Assembly: GCA_964564905.1 (NCBI GenBank)
Contig: CAZMCI010000025.1
Span: forward strand, 1-15,600
Source of the DNA: B75-G9 sp964564905
GTDB lineage: Archaea; Hadarchaeota; Hadarchaeia; Hadarchaeales; Hadarchaeaceae
DNA length: 15,600 nucleotides
Direction of reading: 5' to 3'
Positions 13,734-15,600 of this stretch are shown one piece after another. The notes beneath the pieces were generated by a model that was given only the letters and a program-made list of their open reading frames with translations, did no database searches and was not told where the DNA came from. How positions within the stretch are numbered: position 1 is the first letter of the stretch; every line of letters begins with the position of its first letter. The position numbers were made by a program, and so were the translations under genes.

Positions 13734-14558
13734 TTGTTTTCCAAGCGAATAATCCCATGTCTGGACTGCGACCTGGCAGTCCCCCACGGGCGGGTCGTCA
13801 AAGGTGTGGAATTCAAACAGATAAAATATGCCGGAATTCCGTGGGAACTGGCCAAAAGATACTACGAGGAGGGAGCCGACGAGATAGTCTTCTTGGATAT
13901 CACCGCAAGCCACGAGCGGAGGGAAACCATGACGGAGGTCATAAAGAGGGCATCGGAAAACGTCTTCGTGCCGCTCACCGTGGGTGGTGGAATCAGCACG
14001 GTGGAGAATGCGAGGAGGGTGTTCAACGCTGGAGCGGACAAAGTGGCGATAAACACCTCTGCGATAAAAAACCCGGAGCTGATAAATGAGCTTGCCAAGC
14101 ACTTTGGAAGCCAGGCCTGTGTCGTGGCCATCGATGCAAAACGACGGTACCTCACATCGGCAGAAGAAGCCAAGGGAAAAACCGTCGTCAAAACCCCTGA
14201 GGGGCCCTGCTGGTACGAATGTTCAATTTACGGGGGGAGGAAATTTACAGGAATTGATGCCGTGAAATGGGCGGAGGAAGTGGAACAGAGGGGGGCAGGT
14301 GAAATACTGCTGACGAGCATGGACCGGGATGGAACCACGGAGGGGTATGATATCCCCCTCACCAAAACCATCAGCGAAAAAGTCCACCTGCCTGTGATAG
14401 CCTCCGGCGGATGTGGGAGTGTGAAACACATCTCCGAGGTGTTGAAAAAAACGAAAGCCACCGCGGCCCTAGCGGCCAGCGTTTTCCATTACAACGTGTT
14501 GAAGATCAGCGATGTCAAACGACATCTGGCAAAGATGAAGATCCCCATAAGACCCTAA
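13734..14558 (+). CDS. hisF: Imidazole glycerol phosphate synthase, cyclase subunit HisF
   Basis: HisF uses ammonia from HisH to convert PRFAR to imidazole glycerol phosphate and AICAR. The (beta/alpha)8 barrel shows KRIIPCLD with catalytic Asp11, GRVVKGVEF, FLDITASHE, TVGGGIS, VVAIDAKR with the second catalytic Asp, SMDRDGT and VIASGGCG. From the TTG at 13734 the protein has 274 residues and Asp11 falls exactly at the Thermotoga position; a GTG at 13728 overlapping the hisH stop (GTGA) is the alternative. The frame opens further upstream inside hisH, which is not used. It is about 20 residues longer than typical: there are extra residues after CLD (CDLAVPHG), and the region after AIDAKRR is also long. 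The stop overlaps the convergent YkgJ gene by four bases. Confidence 0.95.
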   Translation: MFSKRIIPCLDCDLAVPHGRVVKGVEFKQIKYAGIPWELAKRYYEEGADEIVFLDITASHERRETMTEVIKRASENVFVPLTVGGGISTVENARRVFNAGADKVAINTSAIKNPELINELAKHFGSQACVVAIDAKRRYLTSAEEAKGKTVVKTPEGPCWYECSIYGGRKFTGIDAVKWAEEVEQRGAGEILLTSMDRDGTTEGYDIPLTKTISEKVHLPVIASGGCGSVKHISEVLKKTKATAALAASVFHYNVLKISDVKRHLAKMKIPIRP

Positions 14559-14977
14559 TTTTTCGCGTGAAACGCTTTGGATACCTCTCTTGCCATTTGC
14601 CTGAAGAATTTTTCGGGAACCGGTTTTCCGAGCCCTACCCCGGGACACTCATCGCATACTTCAAAAACAAGAGTTCCGTTGTGTTCCCTCACGGAGAAGG
14701 GGTAAATCTTACACATAATTGGACGTATCTTGTATATCCTGCATGCTTTTCCATCCAGAAACACGCACTTTCCACCACGTTTCTTCATCTTGTAGCGGTA
14801 CACACCGTTGGAGATGGGAGAAGCAAATGACAGCGGATTAAGTCCCGTATAGCTGGAAATTCGTTCTACCTCCGAAGATAGAAGAAGCACGTTTCGTCCG
14901 CGATGCGATGTGTCACCACAACACCTTGCGCACCGTTGACATTCATATCGGATGTTTTTTGGCGCGCGGAAATTCAT
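14555..14977 (-). CDS. YkgJ family cysteine-cluster protein (putative Fe-S or zinc binding)
   Basis: A 140-residue protein with the YkgJ/FliB-like pattern: N-terminal CQRCARCC (Cys13, 16, 19, 20), then GKCVFLDGKACRIYKIRP followed by MCKIYPF, and a final CDEC. The eight or so conserved cysteines are thought to bind a metal or iron-sulfur cluster; the role of the family is unknown apart from a lysine methylase branch (FliB) that is longer than this protein. The ATG at 14975-14977 agrees with family length. Its 3' end overlaps the hisF stop tail-to-tail by four bases. A 9-base inverted repeat (14979-14987 and 15030-15038) flanks its upstream region. Confidence 0.82.
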   Translation of the reverse strand: MNFRAPKNIRYECQRCARCCGDTSHRGRNVLLLSSEVERISSYTGLNPLSFASPISNGVYRYKMKKRGGKCVFLDGKACRIYKIRPIMCKIYPFSVREHNGTLVFEVCDECPGVGLGKPVPEKFFRQMAREVSKAFHAKN

Positions 14978-14978
14978 C

Positions 14979-15038
14979 TTTATCGTGATATAATTGAGCG
15001 GGAATACCTTTAACTGTTTTGTTTAAATACACGATAAA
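14979..15038. repeat. Inverted repeat TTTATCGTG / CACGATAAA around the YkgJ gene promoter
   Basis: Perfect nine-base arms at 14979-14987 and 15030-15038, 42 bases apart, bracket AT-rich candidate promoter elements (AGTTAAAGG on the - strand near 15007-15015 and GTATTTAAAC near 15020-15029). The left arm touches the start codon of the YkgJ gene. This could be a paired operator. Confidence 0.4.
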
Positions 15039-15074
15039 ACTGGGGGTTATTGCCATCCTTGGCCGATATTCACG

Positions 15075-15110
15075 CTTTTAAGGTGCCAGTCGAAGTAAAA
15101 AGGGTAGGAG
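15075..15110 (+). promoter_or_regulatory. TATA box and Shine-Dalgarno of the second RAM gene
   Basis: CTTTTAAGG (15075-15083) is a likely TATA box, placing the transcript start near 15103-15105. GTAGGAG (15104-15110) lies three bases before the ATG at 15114, so the leader is very short. Confidence 0.5.
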
Positions 15111-15113
15111 AAC

Positions 15114-15341
15114 ATGCAGGCGATAGTTTACGTCCGCACGGAACCCGGAAAAGCTCTGAAACTTTTGGAGGAAATCAAAAAAATCCCTGAAGTCAGATTT
15201 TGTGCCGCGACCACTGGGAGGTTCGATGTGGTTGTCCGTGTTGAGGTGCAAGACCTCAAAAAACTGGGCGAATCCGTGGTCGACAAAATCCAGGGCATTC
15301 CCGGAGTGCGGTATACCGAGACATCCATGATAGTGGCCTGA
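15114..15341 (+). CDS. Stand-alone Lrp/AsnC ligand-binding (RAM) domain protein
   Basis: A complete 75-residue RAM domain without a DNA-binding part: AIVYVRTEPGKALKLLEEIK, then CAATTGRFDVVVRVEV, then IPGVRYTETSMIVA. It shares the plan and several residues with the RAM protein at 4814-5047 (EPGK near the start, a G-[PR]-[YF]-D turn, and a SIPGV/GIPGV turn before the last strand), so the two are paralogues. It probably oligomerises and binds an amino acid or related effector; the ligand is unknown. It is a single gene with its own promoter and the start is clear. Confidence 0.87.
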   Translation: MQAIVYVRTEPGKALKLLEEIKKIPEVRFCAATTGRFDVVVRVEVQDLKKLGESVVDKIQGIPGVRYTETSMIVA

Positions 15342-15467
15342 GACCAAGGGCGAAATCCCGCGAAATTCAGGACCAAGGCGGAAGTTGAATATTTATCTTT
15401 CGCGAGCGGGAGAACCCCATCCGGAGAATGAGGTGAGAGTGAACTGAATACTTTAACTCTATCGGCA

Positions 15468-15524
15468 GGAGGTTCCCCTCACGAAAGCTGGGAAAGCCGC
15501 TTTTCCCGTTTATAAGGAACCTCC
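15468..15524. repeat. Long inverted repeat enclosing a nested hairpin
   Basis: GGAGGTTCC (15468-15476) is the exact reverse complement of GGAACCTCC (15516-15524). Between them lies a second perfect hairpin, GGGAAA (15490-15495) and TTTCCC (15502-15507) with loop GCCGCT. As RNA this would be a two-level stem. The right arm begins at the end of the TATA box at 15509-15516. Confidence 0.6.
15509..15516 (+). promoter_or_regulatory. Strong TATA box TTTATAAG with no gene behind it
   Basis: TTTATAAG is a near-ideal archaeal TATA box. Transcription would start near 15538-15542. No coding frame follows up to the window end, which suggests a stable RNA gene. Confidence 0.5.
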
Positions 15525-15539
15525 GCCCAAATACCCGCC

Positions 15540-15600
15540 GAGTAGGGGGAAGCCACCCCAAATTTACGCCTGCGGGGACCGGGAGCTCCGTAACCAGGTC
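15540..15600 (+). ncRNA. Probable 5' end of a stable structured RNA, possibly SRP (7S) RNA, partial
   Basis: The last 60 bases are GC-rich, non-coding and follow a strong TATA box at the right distance. GGGGACCGGGAGCTCC can fold as a hairpin and is followed directly by GTAACC, similar to the helix 3 / GUAAC loop of the 5' domain of archaeal SRP RNA; CCTG and CAGG around it can also pair. After GTAACC the usual GGAAA is not seen (AGGTC instead), so the identification is weak. The gene would continue beyond the window. Another stable RNA is possible; no tRNA fold was found. Confidence 0.35.

Noticed and set aside
15416..15500. C/D box small RNA
   Set aside because: Only loose matches to the C box (AATGAGG) and D box (ACTGAA) were found, not the required RUGAUGA and CUGA arrangement.
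15540..15600. tRNA gene at the window end
   Set aside because: No acceptor stem, D-arm or anticodon pattern could be placed in this GC-rich segment.
1..15600. CRISPR arrays, insertion sequences, toxin-antitoxin or defence islands
   Set aside because: No regularly spaced repeats, transposase or nuclease motifs were seen. The RHH protein has no small partner gene beside it, so a toxin-antitoxin reading is unsupported.

Overview
The window looks like a chromosomal segment of a euryarchaeal-type archaeon, probably a thermophile. This rests on TATA-box promoters about 26 bases upstream of likely transcript starts, several apparently leaderless genes, and an archaeal gene set: UPF0200/UPF0201, stand-alone Lrp/AsnC RAM-domain proteins, an Nfn/sulfide-dehydrogenase pair resembling the Thermococcales one, and an archaeal FMN-type glutamate synthase domain protein. 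I cannot fix the lineage more closely. There are no transposases, CRISPR arrays or clear mobile elements; the region is compact and mostly housekeeping.

Layout. 1-747 (+): RNase Z, missing its 5' end. 846-5047 (-), read right to left: a RAM-domain protein, UPF0200 and UPF0201 in a tight overlapping operon; then nfnA-nfnB (flavin/iron-sulfur NAD(P)H:ferredoxin oxidoreductase); then a dCMP-deaminase-like enzyme. 5122-6555 (+): two membrane-anchored, pilin-like proteins of unknown function, divergent from the RAM operon and sharing an AT-rich promoter region with it. 6559-9068 (-): a small acidic winged-helix protein followed by moaC-moaB-moeA of molybdenum/tungsten cofactor synthesis. 9133-9669 (-): a ribbon-helix-helix protein with an unrecognised C-terminal domain. 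9756-11297 (-): single-chain GMP synthase. 11491-14558 (+): an FMN glutamate-synthase-domain protein, then hisH and hisF. 14555-14977 (-): a YkgJ-type cysteine-cluster protein. 15114-15341 (+): a second stand-alone RAM protein. 15342-15600: non-coding, with a strong TATA box and probably the 5' end of a stable structured RNA (SRP RNA is the best but unproven candidate).

How the genes fit together. Nitrogen and redox metabolism dominate: NfnAB handles NAD(P)H and ferredoxin, the FMN synthase-domain protein probably makes glutamate, and GuaA and HisHF are glutamine amidotransferases that release glutamate. The pterin cofactor genes form one likely operon under a possible winged-helix regulator. 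The least understood parts are the pilin-like pair, the RAM-UPF0200-UPF0201 operon, the RHH protein, and the right-hand non-coding end. The oddest detail is the start of nfnA, where a strong Shine-Dalgarno sequence stands before an ACG codon at the place where the family normally begins.
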